Shown: positions 1 through 11,897 of the stretch, piece after piece
Layout: every line of letters begins with the position of its first letter
How positions within the stretch are numbered: position 1 is the first letter of the stretch
Assembly (NCBI RefSeq): GCF_001625195.1
Contig: NC_054391.1
Location: forward strand, 372,001-436,000
Length of the DNA: 64,000 bases
DNA from: Drechmeria coniospora
Lineage: Eukaryota; Ascomycota; Sordariomycetes; Hypocreales; Ophiocordycipitaceae
Direction: 5' to 3'
Notes under the pieces: model-generated
What the model saw: only the letters and a program-made list of their open reading frames with translations
What the model was told of the DNA's origin: nothing
The model's database searches: none
Made by a program: the position numbers and the translations under genes

Positions 1-560
1 TCTCTCGGTGATGGTGCCTCCTTGCGTGCCGGTGCTGGACGATGTTCTGCGAGTAATGGTTCCGCCTTGCGTTCCGGTCGACGACACGCCGGTGGTGGAA
101 GATCGGGTTCGACCGGTGATGCTGCCCCCCTGCGTGCCCGTGGAACGACCGGTGATGCTCGTGGTCGTCGTCTCGAACTCGGTGGTGTTTCCTCCTATCC
201 TGTGACGCGGCGGTTGATTAGACGGTCTCTCGCAAACGTCAATGATTCGATTTCTCACATTGTCTTGGTAAAGTACTTGGTCGACGTTTCCGTCAGCGTG
301 ACTTCGGTGATGATGGTGGTCGGGCATTTGTCGACGACAATGGTCTTGCCGCCAATGTAGAGCGTCGTTTCCTTTTCAACGACGGTGCTCAGCACCGCTG
401 GCTGATGGCAGATGATGACGTGCACCGGAGGCTCCGGACAGTCGAGTATCTCGACGGGATGCACCGGGCACTCGATCTGATGGTCAGGCCGGCCGGCGTG
501 GGCCTGCAGGCCGAAGCCGGCGGCCAGCCATGTACCGAGGATGAACTTTGCTCCACTCAT
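1..560 (-). CDS. secreted Thr/Gly-rich repeat protein, 3' end outside window
   Basis: Unrecognised secreted or cell-wall protein, incomplete at the left edge. Exon 1 is 560-259. A 59-nt intron (258-200, GTGAGA..CACAG, CTAAT branch) restores an open frame that runs to base 1 without a stop. The N-terminus is a clear signal peptide (start MSGAKFILGTWLAAGFGLQAHA), followed by a Cys/Pro-rich stretch (EVLDCPEPPVHVIICHQP-like) and a Thr/Val-rich segment. Exon 2 encodes an imperfect repeat built on STGTQGG(S/T)IT, seen three times. Thr/Ser/Gly repeats of this kind are typical of O-glycosylated extracellular or GPI-anchored fungal proteins; whether a GPI signal follows cannot be seen. The start is the first ATG after a TATA-like box at 650-656. 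The exon junction is inferred from frame and splice signals. Confidence 0.6.
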
Positions 561-649
561 GCTGGTTGGCAGTGGTTGTTCACGCAGGGGCTATGCGAGA
601 ACCAGAAGAGGTCCAGAATCCGTGCGAGGCTGGCGTCCGTGCGGACCGG

Positions 650-656
650 TATATAT
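650..656 (-). promoter_or_regulatory. TATA-like box upstream of secreted Thr-rich gene
   Basis: The sequence TATATAT lies 90 bp upstream of the ATG at 560, a usual distance for a fungal core promoter. Seen directly; function inferred from position. Confidence 0.35.
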
Positions 657-1646
657 CCTCCGGGTCGCGTCTCTGCAGGCTCGAGCAGGCCTGGCCGGCT
701 CTCGGAATGCGGCATATCACGTTAGGGTCAGCCTTGGCTGAATTCCTCTTCTGCATGCCAAATGTCTCCCTCGGGCCACCCATGTTCCTCCTCCTCCAGC
801 GGACGGGACACTAACGCCGGTGGGGGTGGGTCTCGCCGTCGACGAGAGCGATGGGCGGACAGGACACGCTGACTGTCGTTCCGTGGCAGACATGACATCG
901 ATGGTCCGTCGACAGGGAGACTCGTGCCCAGGGCCGCAGGAGCAGATCGTATGGCACCTTGTGCTTCGGCCGACGCGGACGAGGACTTGCGGGAGACGAC
1001 CAGTCGTGATGAAACTCGTCCCCGGTGCCACGGACGACGGGTGGACGGCTCTCTGGCCGACCACCGCGAGGTAGAGGCTGGACGGAGATTCGGGTTGGCG
1101 ACCGAACCCTTGTGTCAGGGCAGCACCGACGCTGGACGACTAGTGGCAGTAGGTCGTGGGCGAGACGCGACTGGCGATTGTTGTCAGTGAGACGGCCTGT
1201 CTGTCTAGGCTTCTTCTTACCTAGCCGTGTGGGTAGCGTTTCCAACGAAGAATGATTGAGGAACGCGAAATCGATGTGATGATGCGTCATGTACGACGTC
1301 GGCCTGGTGTACCTGCACCGCACCTGCTTCGGTACCTGCCCCTGGACCGGCGCTTGTGCCTGCGCTTGCACTCGCGCTTGTACCTGCGCTTGTACCTGCG
1401 CCTGTACCGGCACCACTTGGTTCGCCGAAGGGACTACCGCGCGCTAGGGTCAAACTAGATTAGCCTTGGGCAGCTAAAGGGGGTAACAATAAGGAGGGAG
1501 GCAGGGATAGGCTACTCGTCCGCCATCGCCATCGCCACCACCATGGCCACTGCTGCCACCATCACCACCACCATGGCCACTGCTGCTACCATCACCACCA
1601 CCATTACCACGGCTAATTACCATGACCGCCAGCACCTCCTCCACCC
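657..1646. other. non-coding stretch with a short 12-bp repeat
   Basis: No open frame here resembles a known protein. Five tandem units of 12 bp (consensus GCGCTTGTACCT) sit at 1350-1409 and produce spurious Gln/Ala- or Leu/Arg-rich frames on both strands. Confidence 0.5.
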
Positions 1647-1800
1647 CCATGGCCACCATCCCCATGGCCACCACCACCATGGGCATCACCACCATGGCCA
1701 TCACCACCATGGCCACCACCACCATGGCCACCACCACCATGGCCACCACCACCATGGCCACCACCACCATGGCCACCACCTCCACCATGGCCGCCACCAC
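1647..1800. repeat. 15-bp minisatellite (CCATGGCCACCACCA)n
   Basis: About ten units of 15 bp, each containing an NcoI site (CCATGG). Since 15 is divisible by 3, the array is open in several frames: His-Gly repeats on the plus strand and HGGGG repeats on the minus strand. The minus-strand Gly frame extends from about 1825 (reading CGNGKGRGGGHGG) to a stop near 1613. A Gly-rich stretch resumes in another frame down to 1474. This could be a broken glycine-rich secreted protein gene or chance openness of the repeat; no signal peptide or start was found. Confidence 0.7.
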
Positions 1801-4800
1801 GTCCCTTGCCATTACCGCACTGCCGCTACCAGGTCTCCTCCTCCCCTGCTCCACCACGACCAGGACCACCATCCACTCCTCGTCGCCAGTCCCTAGCCAA
1901 CACGACGGACGGCGGCAACCACACTTCTTGGCAGGGGCGGTGCCCCCACCGCCTCGTCGTGGTGGACAGCTCCGCGTGCTCCCCTCGTCGTCAAGACGAG
2001 CATGGGCACAAGCGTTTCGGCGAGCACTGCACCCACCACACGTCGTCCTGCCCGCAGCTCGAGCCGTGATTCTCGTCCAGGCATGCCGTCGTGCACCGCC
2101 GACACATGCCGATGGGCCTCTCCGGGGCCCGCCGCTCCGCTCCGCTCCATACGCTGGCCGATGGGGGGGCGCAAACGTCGACGAGATAAGAGTCGATGTG
2201 TCGCAATTTGGCCGAGCGAGGCACCGCCCACCGTTGCACCGAGCGCCGGGCATCACAGCATGCAGGTGCTCGTGTTTCTCCTGGCCTACGGCGACACCGT
2301 CACGACTCCCACGGCCATTCCCCTTCGACGAGCGTGCCTTGCTGTCAAGCGAGCCAAAGACAATTCGGACGGGCGCGCTGGCGTCTGAAACAAGATCATC
2401 GTCGGCATCGTAGATGCAATCGACACGGTGACGATGTGAACACTCGCCCCTGTGACTCCCAGGCAGACCCTGCGCAGTTCCATCCCGGAGGGGTGGGGGG
2501 CGTGGCCGGCGTCCCGTCTACAGTATGTGCTCGCAGTTGTCAGGTCATCGTCTGGTCGTCGTCTGGCCGTCGTCCTCGTCGGCTGCCGTCGGAATTCCAG
2601 CCTCCCCGGTCGGCCATGGGATGCATGACTTTCTCCTCGACGGTACTCGATGGACGATGTCGTCCCTCACACCTCGTCCCGCCGTTGCGCCATTCCCCTC
2701 CGAGGCATGCAATGAAGAAAATTCTGACCACTTGATCCGTCTCACCTCGTCGGCCGGCCGCGCCTCCCCTTTTAGGGCACATGCCTGGTGATTCGAGAGA
2801 GGAATGTGCCACCCAGACCGTGCCTGACGCTTGCCGTGGGGGAGGCGCTCGTCCAACCCAAGACCAGCCGCTAGTCCAGACCTGGCGATATCGAAGGCAC
2901 TACTCCGTATGGAGTACTCCCTCGACGTACTCGGTATAACTACAAGCAAGTACTCATACCTACCGTAGGATACATGGGCCCCAAGTACACGGTCGGCTCG
3001 GCGCACCAAGCTTGCATGCACAGTACCTCATACCTCGACCTGACGGCACCGTATTGCTGCGCACACGTACCGCTCACACATGTACACCGGCTCACTCGCA
3101 GATACGACACCGCTCGCAGGTACCTAGGCGGCAGGTACTTGTGCTCTCAGCCTGTCCTGACAACCGTCTGTCCTGCGTGTGTCTCGGATGAGAGTTTGAC
3201 ATGACCAAGTACAGGTACCTGACTAGGATGTATTACGTGTACGGCATATTGCAGTATTAGTTGCAAGTCTACCCGGTATTGGTAAGACTATCAATGATTA
3301 CTACTGCATTTTTGCCTCCCCCCCACCCCTCCCCCCCCGTCTGGCCCCCTACCACGTCCCCCTACCACGTCTGTCAAGATACGCCGACCGCCTCTCCCTC
3401 CCAACACAAGGTGGCAATATTGCCTGCCAGTCGACCGAGGCGGGAAACGGACGACAAAACGCTCGCCAACAATCGACGCGGCTTCCCTCGACGGCTCCCT
3501 CGACGGCTCCCTCGACGGCTCCTCGAGCGACTTCCATGGCCTTGCCTGCGGGCCCGATGCGTTGCTCTCCTCCTCGGCCGCCTCTTGCTCAGGCCATCCC
3601 CGGGAGGACCAACAGCCTTCCTTCGCAGGCACATGGCACATGTCAAGGGCGAGAGAGGATGGTCGTGGACCCTTTCAACCTCTGCCACCCCTGCTCGTCG
3701 TCGAATCTCCACCGTTTCCTCTGTGCCGTGCCTGCGAAGCAGCGTGCTGCCATCGGTGCGAGAGCGACTTTTCCTGCATGGCCCTACGTCATATGGCACA
3801 CAATCACATCTGTCTTCTCGATGCCTTCCTTTACCTCGGCCCCGTAGTGTAGCCCATATGCACGGCACGGATGGATATGTGGCATGTTGATGGGAAGAAT
3901 GGTCGCCATGTGAGTGAGTATCGTCCAGTTTGGAACCACAATTTATCCTTACCCCCAAGTGGTGCCGACGACGGGTCAAGTTACTCTCGATATAGGGTAC
4001 ACGCGTGTCCACGACGCTCGCCAGAATTTGCTCTTGTCCTCTCGCCGCCTTGGTTGGACGTCCTATTCGTCAGAGATTGTGTGCTCTGCTCTACTCGAAA
4101 TGCACATCCCTGTCGTTGCCGCCATCCTTGGGTGGACGTTTCACCACACCTAAACGCAGCGTCGTGGACGACCTGTTTGGGCATCCCGCTCCTCTCCCCT
4201 CGGCCTCGAGGTGCGGCGCGAAACAATTCGGTCACATCTACCGGCACGTTGCAGTGCGAGTTAATTTCCGCCGCCGTCGTCACGGCCATGAACAAAGTGA
4301 CATCTGACAGTCGAAGCGACGCCGGCCATGACCATGATGCCCAACCAGCCTGGACTCCTCGGGCGACCGCGCAACGCCCCCTTCTTGGGCCTGGGCGGCC
4401 TATCAAGGCATGACGGAGGAAGAAACCGATGGCAGCGCAGCCCAGACACGATCAAGGTTGCTCGGAGCGACAGTGACCCTCCAAGGCTGGGGTGGCCGTC
4501 TTGTGGTCCGGATGAAGCGGCGACGCGGACGAAAAGGATGGAACATGGTCGCGGCATGTCTGGCAGGTGAGTCTTCCGTTCCGGCTGCCCTCTCGCGGCC
4601 ATGGAAGGTCTCATGCGGCAACAAGAGTGCAATGCCCGTTTGGGTCGCGGATGCTTGAATTCCACCAAGAAGCGACGCCGGCCGTGGCTGGCTGGTCGAG
4701 GGAGTCGGAACAATGTCTTCCAATCTGTGCACCTCCATCCATGGTGGTGGCTGCCCAGGCCTGCTCCCGCAGCTCATTTCTCCGACGGGCGTCTGGCGTC

Positions 4801-7347
4801 CTGGGTCGCACCCATCCCCCCGGTGCACATGCACTCGCAGCTGTTTCGCCTTGCATGGCAGCATTCCGGCCGCCTCGGCGAATTGGTGGCTTGAAGGGAG
4901 GAAACCAGTCCTCGAACGGTCCACTCACACGACGGCCGCGCAAAATACCTCGCATTTCGCCCATTTGTGCGGAAGATCATGTGCACGAAGCCCGACATGA
5001 GTGCCTCTACCGGCGAGGCATTCGCCAACGGCCATGATGATGGGTTAATTACTGATCATGTCGGGCGGCGGTGGTGTTGAGAGTCTCCGTCGACTGTCAT
5101 TTCGCCTAGCCTCTGGGTTTGTGACGATGCGGTCCTTGTTTGTTTACGGCGCCGCCCAGAATACTGCTCACGAGCCGTTTTTTCGACGTCGACTGGGGGG
5201 GGCCATGCAAGGTCGCCATCGCCATGGCCGTACACTGGTGGTGAAGACGAGGGCCTCTTGGCAGGGCACTGGAGGGTAAAGACGAGTGTCTATTTCCCCT
5301 TCCCCGCGGTGCGCGTCGATGGGCGTCAGGCCCTCTGCCGTGAAGTGGCGAGGAGCTGGCCTACCCTGTAGCTCTCCGTCCAAAACCTGTCTTTTTCTCG
5401 CGGCACCCCATCTACACGTTGGCGTCCTTGGGTATTGTTCTAACGGTGACTCGTGGCAGCGCTCATTCTTGTGGCCTCGATACATCAATTTTTTTTTTTG
5501 CCGCGATTCTTGATCGTCGTACGCAGTGCATTTGTCCTCTTCCCTTTCCCTCGTGAGCCGTCCCTTCTCCTCCTTCCGTCTAGAGTACTTCATCAACACC
5601 TACCCTGTACTCGAATGAATATGCTGTCGCTCGATGCTCCTATTATCATTCAACGGTTGTCTTGGTCACGAGCCTGATCCTCCCGTACTGTTGCCGGGTT
5701 GGGGTCTATCGGCACTACATTGATTTGTCTGTTGGCTGCTGCACCCTGGCTTCGTCCGTCTATTGATGCTCACATGGCATGGCTAGCACTTGGGCCCGAC
5801 GACTCTGCATTCGCGTTACAAGATGTGACCAACATGACGGCACCTATCGAGTTCACCATGTGGCCTTGCTCATGATACTGTCATTATATTCACCGAAGCA
5901 TTTTCTCGGCCGTCCTGTTTTTGGCCGCCCGACGTCTTCTTTTCCTCTCTGCTGCTGCGCATATCGTCGCCTTCGCGTCGTGTTGATGCCATAGATGGAA
6001 TCGATGCAGCGACGTCGGCGAGGAATGCGCGCATGACTCGTCGATTTTACCGACTTTTAATGCACTCGAGCGAGGCCTGCCGGTTTGCCGTTTCCGTCCG
6101 CTCGCTGTGCTAATTGGAACAGACTGATAAGAGTCGTCGTCCGCATCCGCCACGGCGCAGGGTTTAGAGGCGCCATGGGCGTCGTCGCAACAGCCACGCG
6201 TCCAACGGTTGCATTGGCTGCAAGGTCAACTCGGTCAAGAGGCTTGATGTTTCAAGAATGTTCCTCGTGCGCGTGCATTGTTACGGAACACGCGCACCGG
6301 CTTGTTTTGTTTTCCATCGGCGCTCCGCAGACGTTGCCCCCGCATGGGGCGGACGGCAAGCAACCGCGAGCCGTTCTATATATGGATATCCAGCAGGTAT
6401 TACCCGTCGTAGCCGCCGCGAGGCCCATGGACGAGGGGGATCCAACGGCGCCGAAGCTGTCTCATAAAGACAGGTCTCCATCTGAGCGTCGTCCATGGCT
6501 GCCGCGTCAACGGATGATGACGTCGAATTGCCGACGATACGGTTCACCGCTCGACGGCCCGTCGTCACCTTGGGCGAGTTCGCAACGTCGCTCATCGATG
6601 GGGAGATGATGCCGTCGAGGCATGCCGACGAAATCACGGCGCAGCTGCTGGACAGAAAGCACACGGTATCGCGCTGTTCTACCCCTTCATCGCGCGGCAC
6701 TATGCTGTACAGATGCGCCGTTCGGCCTCGGTCAATGGGCAGCGGACTTGTCGGCTCGCGACCTCCGTGGTGGGGCCGGGCGGCATCCGGTCCCTCGAGG
6801 CACCGCCGGACCGGATCCGCTCGAATCGCGGCCCCACAAGGCATCTGCCAGGCCCGCTCGAACGAGGACTGGCGGGCATGAGAATGCTGTCGACGAGCGG
6901 CCTTTGCAGCGTCAAGCGGCGCGGCGCCCATTAATTGCAACTCGGTTCATTGAAGTGCATGCACGACATTATTACGACCACGTGGATATCGGTTGAGGAA
7001 TGGCAATGGCATGGAACCATGGCCGGTAAAGTGGAGTTCCCCGCCGTCGTTTGCGAGCACGTCTGACCAGCACGCACTTGCTAGTGTTTGTGTGCTACTA
7101 GCATTTTGTCGCCAAGCGGCTGCCAGCAGCATGTATTCGCATAACGTCTCGCCGCCTCCCGTTCGGGCCAGCACCTGGTGCTAACCTCGCGTTCCCGCGT
7201 CTATCCATCAACGAGCGCTACTTCGGCACGAGGACCGCAGAGCGCAGTATGCAATGTTACACGCAATCCAGCTCGAGTACGCCACCGCAGTACGGAGTCG
7301 TCATTGCACGGCGGTCAACTCGACGCACGTGGTGCGGATTGTACGCT
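1801..7347. other. gene-poor region, nothing recognised
   Basis: About 5.5 kb with many short overlapping open frames on both strands, none with a recognisable domain, signal peptide or consistent splice structure. A 12-bp repeat (CTCCCTCGACGG, about three copies) lies near 3485-3525. GC content is lower around 2.9-3.3 kb and 5.4-6.1 kb than in the coding blocks, which fits non-coding DNA. Fast-evolving or species-specific genes cannot be excluded. Confidence 0.5.
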
Positions 7348-7547
7348 GAATCCCCTAGACGTCCGCCGAATGCCCTAGGTATCCTCGGAATCCCCTTGGC
7401 GTCCGCTGAATGCCCTAGGCGTCCGCCGAGTCCCCTAGGCGTCCGCTGAGTCCTCTAGGCGTCCGCTGAATCCCCTAGGCGTCCGCTGAATCCTCTAGGC
7501 ATATGCCGAATCCCTCAGGCATCCGCAGACTCCTCTAGGTGTTCGCG
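7348..7547. repeat. 20-bp tandem repeat, ten units
   Basis: Ten consecutive units of exactly 20 bp with consensus GAATCCCCTAGGCGTCCGCT. Units diverge at up to about six positions, and divergence is greatest at both ends of the array, as expected for an ageing minisatellite. Most units contain the palindrome CCTAGG. Confidence 0.9.
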
Positions 7548-8795
7548 GCGCTGCTCAGACGCCCAAGGTCGGCGCCCGTCATGGCACGCTGCGACGACTC
7601 GATTGCCCTCTCATCTCTTCATCCACTCGCTGCGCAGATGTCTCGAGGAGATGCACGCGCGGGCCGGCAGAGCATCGCAGGATATCTTGGCGGTCGCCTG
7701 CTGTAATGCGTGCGAAATTGCGTCGACGCGTCGTCCCCTGTCCCATATCCGAGCGACACGCTCGCCGACACGACGACACGTCATCACCACCACAACAAGC
7801 GCACTGGATTGCGCGCGTACCGACTCGACACCGTGCTAGTCCTCACCCTTCATTTTCGTGCCCATCCCACTCCCGTAAGCGATGCGAGTTGTCAGCACGT
7901 TCCTCGGAGGCCGGACGGTGTTGTGCTGGCGACTTGGAAATTCCTTGTTGATAATGATGGACTCCCTATACCCGCCCTGCAGTAATTACCGAGGTGGCAC
8001 CGTCATGGTGCGCCGTACATGTACCTGTCACACGCGAGCGGCTACTTGCGAGTAGTTGTATGTACAAGCACTCGGCGCTGTGCAGTGTGATGCTCGAAAC
8101 TCTGCAATTCTCGGCAAGTAGCGGTACTTGCTCCATGGACACAAAGGCGCTGCTCGTCGGCGCAGATGGTGCGCCAACACAGTACAGGTCAGCCACAGCA
8201 AGTACAGTTCAGCCACGCCAAGTACAGTTCAGCCACAGCAAGTACAAGTCGGCCACGCCCAGTACATGTACTTACCTCGACACCCGTGGTGCGCGACCCA
8301 CGATGACGGCCGTGGTGGAGCGGCCCTGTAATATTACCGTGCGCCAGCCTGGGGTAGATCGACGGCTGGATCAGCAGTCGGACGCGCTAATGCCGCTGTG
8401 GGGGCGAGACGAAGGGCGTCTTACAGGGAGCCCCGGGGCGCCTCAGGTGGCATCTGGGACCTGTAGGGAGCGCCAGGGAGGCGGCCAGGGAGAGCCAGGG
8501 CGCCCGTGGCAGGGAGGATCAGCGGCCATCCCTCTCGTCCCCCCCGCTGTAGGCCGCAGACCATCAGCTTGTTCGCCCCCCCCCCCGCAACGAAGGCAAG
8601 TTATGCCGCTTCCGGATGCCACCTGTTGGCAATCCCTCCCCTCCCCTGCCACTGGCCGTTTGTCGGAACCTGCACCTCCATCTCGGAACCTTTTACCGCC
8701 ATCTCCTCGCCTCTGCCTCTCCTCCCACTCTCCTCCCCTCCGCTCTCCTCGAGTCTGTCCATCGAGCGGCCCGGATCCATCGTACGCCCGTCACC
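7548..8795. other. upstream region of MFS gene with 20-bp repeat at 8181-8260
   Basis: No supported gene. Four tandem 20-bp units (consensus AGTACAGTTCAGCCACAGCA) occupy 8181-8260. The last 200 bp before the transporter ATG is pyrimidine-rich (8590-8770), which is common just upstream of fungal start sites. Confidence 0.55.
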
Positions 8796-10524
8796 ATGGA
8801 CGCCCTCTGGTCGCGGCAGCATATGCGCGGTGTCACCATGCACCTCCTCCTGCTCATGGCCATCGCCACCCTCGGCTCTCTGCAGTTTGGCTACCATCTG
8901 GCAAGTGATTCTCCTCTCCTCTCCTCGCCCATCCTCTCCTCGCCTACCCTCTCCTCGCCCATCCTCTCCTCGCCTACCCTCTCCTCGCCCATCCTCTCCT
9001 CGCCTACCCTCTCCTCGCCCATCCTCTCCTGGCCCGTGTCCTCCCCGACGTCCACACGGCTGACCCCTCCCCCCCCCTCAGGCCGAGCTCAACGCGCCCC
9101 AGGATGTCATCACCTGCCGCAAAAAGGCCATCCCGACCATCATCCGCGTCGGCGAGTGGCTCCGGACGACGAGGATGAAGGCCGACCGGGAGAGGCGCGC
9201 CGAGGCCGACTGCATCTCCATGACCGAGGCCGCCTTCGCCACCATCTCGTCCGTCTTCACCGTCGGCGGCCTCGTCGGCGCCCTCGCCGCCGGTCCCCTC
9301 TCCTCCAGGGCCGGCCGCCTCTTCGCCATGCGCGTCACCGCCGTCTTCTACATCCTCGGCAGCGCCGTCGAGACCTTTGCCGGCAGCATCTGGCTCATGT
9401 CCCTCGGCCGCTTCGTCTCGGGCCTCGGCGCCGGCGCCTCGACCGTCGTCGTGCCCCTCTACGTCAGCGAGATCGCTCCGCCGGCCGAGAGGGGCCTCTT
9501 CGGCGCCATGACCCAGGCCTCCATCAACCTCGGCATCCTCCTGACCCAGACGCTCGGCTACTTCCTCAGCCACGGCGGCGCCTGGCGCTGGATCCTCGCC
9601 ATCGGCATGTTCATCGCCGTCGGCCAAGGCCTCGCCCTCTTCGTCGTGCCCGAGAGCCCCGCCTGGCTGGCGACGCACGGCGACGCGGCCAAGGCGAAGC
9701 GGACGCTGCAGCTCATCCGCGGCGACGGCGTCAGCATCCACGAAGAGGTGGCCGCCTGGACCAAGGACGCCGCCGTCGTCACCTCGGAGGAGGAGGGCCT
9801 GCTCGCCCAGACCGACGGTCCGCTGTCGCCCGTCTCGCCGACGCTGCCGCGCTTCAAGAAGCCCGTCCACCTCGGCTTCCTCCAGGTCGTCCGCGACCCC
9901 CAGACGCGCCCGGCCATCTTCGTCGTCGTCGGCATCATGGTCGCCCAGCAGTTCTGCGGCATCAACAGCGTCGTCATGTACTCCGTCTCCCTCTTCGCCG
10001 ACCTCCTGCCGACGTCGTCGGCGCTGCTGACCATCCTCATCTCCGTCGTCAACCTCGCCATGACGGTCGCCTGCGCGCCCCTGCCCGACCGCCTCGGCCG
10101 CAAGACGTGCCTGCTCGTCTCCATCCTCGGCCAGGGCGTCATGTCGCTCGTCCTCGCCCTCTCCATCGTCTTCGGCGCCAAGGTCGTCTCCGCCGTCGCC
10201 ATCCTCCTCTTCGTCGCCTTCTTCGCCGTCGGCCTCGGCCCCGTGCCCTTCATCCTGGCCTCGGAGCTCGTCGGCCAGGAGGCCGTCGGTGCCGTCCAGA
10301 GCTGGTGCCTCGCCGCCAACTACACGGCCACCTTTTTCGTCGCCCAGTTCTTCCCCATCGTCAACGCCGCCCTGAACAAGGCCCTCGGCGGCCAGGGCAC
10401 CGTCTACCTCATCTTCTCCACCCTCGCCGCCTTTTCCGCCGTCTTTGTCTTTCTCGTCGTGCCCGAGACCAAGGGAAGGAAGGATCCGGAGGACATCTGG
10501 GCCCGGTCACGCCGCCTCGATTAG
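8796..10524 (+). CDS. MFS sugar transporter, 515 aa
   Basis: Major facilitator superfamily sugar porter, 12 membrane segments, predicted hexose transporter. It resembles the yeast vacuolar-type YBR241C/Vps73 group, on the basis of the N-terminal AELNAPQDVITC motif. Exon 1 is 8796-8900 (ending FGYHL) and exon 2 is 9082-10524. The intron starts with GC (GCAAGT), giving HL|AELNAPQ in frame; the nearby GT at 8905 would break the frame. Family motifs seen: GRFVSGLGAGA and PAERG in the first half, PESPAWL before the central loop, QQFCGINSVVMYS at the start of the second half, DRLGRKT, and VPETKGR near the end. The length matches the family. The ATG lies in TCACCATGG, a good start context. Substrate and membrane are inferred from family only. 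Confidence 0.88.
8901..9081 (+). repeat. GC-AG intron filled with a 15/30-bp minisatellite
   Basis: Intron of the transporter gene. From about 8911 to 9035 it consists of alternating 15-bp units (CCCATCCTCTCCTCG and CCTACCCTCTCCTCG), followed by a pyrimidine tract and CAG. The whole intron is C/T-rich on the coding strand. A similar C/T-rich repeat fills the phosphomannose isomerase intron at 24143-24344. Confidence 0.8.
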
Positions 10525-11897
10525 ACCCTCCCGGTTCCGCCAGTCCGCCAAGTGTGCCATTTTCACCCGCCTCGAGAGCCCGACGCCCGCATCTGATCCT
10601 GTTGCCGTTTGTAGTCGGAACCTGCGACTCCGAGCGCCGTCGGCCCGACGCCCCGTGAAGGAGCCCGTGAAGGGGGAGCCTTGCCGGGATCCGGCCGTGC
10701 GACGCTCACGCCCTACGCAAGTTCCTGCCTCGTACCGTTTCCGCCGCCTGCTCGGAGCAAAGATCCTGTCACCTGCCCTCCCTTTCCTTACCTTGGCCCG
10801 ATCGTGCTGGATATCGAATGCCGACGACGCCCCGGCCGCGTTGTGGGAGCCGACGCCGGCGGACCATTCGGACGCTGGCTTCGAACATGTCGGCCATCGA
10901 GCTTGAACCGAGCGTCGCTTGCGAGAGAGCGAAGCCGACGACGGCGAGCAGCGAGCGCAGGAGGGAATTTTCTTTGGCCCGCATCCCTCGGCCGCATCGA
11001 GCTCGGCCTCGACGACTCGGAGCTGGTCCCCGACGTCGTTGTCGTCCTCGACCCGGCCCGAGATGGTGGCCGAGCACGGAGTAATATATGCATCAATTTC
11101 GACGACATTTCCATGGTCAACGAACATGTCATCCTACCGCGTAAATGGCCTCTCTCCCATGGACAATGCCCACAGTCGGGACGATGCATCTTCGCCGCAT
11201 GGCCGTGACGGTCGACCAAATCCAGCGACAAGTGGAGGCCAATGCATCGTCCTGCCGTCCTTGAATGTAGTTTGGCGTGGCCGCGCTTCATCTGTCAATG
11301 GTCGAGCAGCTGAATAATGCATGATATTTCCTCGGTCATGGCCCGAAGCGCTGCACGCCTGCTGCACCGTATTGCTGTGATGTGATTCCATATTACCGTG
11401 ATGCTTCGACCCAACACACCTAACCCATGACCCCTGGACGCCGTCGTCATCGTTCCCGAGCTGTCGTTCACGAGCTGAAGCACGTGACCTCGCCACATGT
11501 TGCTGTGCCACAGCTTCTCCTCACTGACGACAGCCAACCCCACCATGCTGTGGCAGTGCTGACGACCGACTTGCCGTACTCTGTACTTACTTACGTACTC
11601 GCCATCGTCGTCTCCTCTCAGCCTCGGACAGCTCCCATCACCACCTCCACCTCCATCACCTCCTCCTCCACCACCACCTCCATCACCACCATCGCCAGCG
11701 GCTCCCATCACCACCGCCGCCGCCGCCTGCAGCTCCCGTAACCACCACCGCCGCCTGCAGCTCGTCCCATCACCACCGCCGCCGCCTGCAGCTCGTCCCA
11801 TCACCACCCACCACCACCACCCAGCTGCCCGCAACACGCACGGCAGTGTCCAGCTTCCATCTCCCCTCTCCCCTCTCCCCTCGTACCTCTCGCCACC
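10525..11897. other. intergenic, with 34-bp repeat before arp2
   Basis: No supported gene between the transporter and arp2. CA/CC-rich trinucleotide runs at 11637-11700 lead into about three copies of a 34-bp unit (CACCACCGCCGCC...GCAGCTCGTCCCAT) at about 11700-11810. They lie within 200 bp of the arp2 start and so within its probable promoter or leader. Confidence 0.5.

Noticed and set aside
1543..1896. His-Gly repeat protein (metal binding)
   Set aside because: Consists only of the 15-bp repeat; no signal peptide or conserved flank.
8616..10658. 680-codon open frame over the MFS gene
   Set aside because: Arg/Pro-rich shadow of the transporter in another frame; exon 1 and exon 2 of the transporter lie in different frames and match the family.
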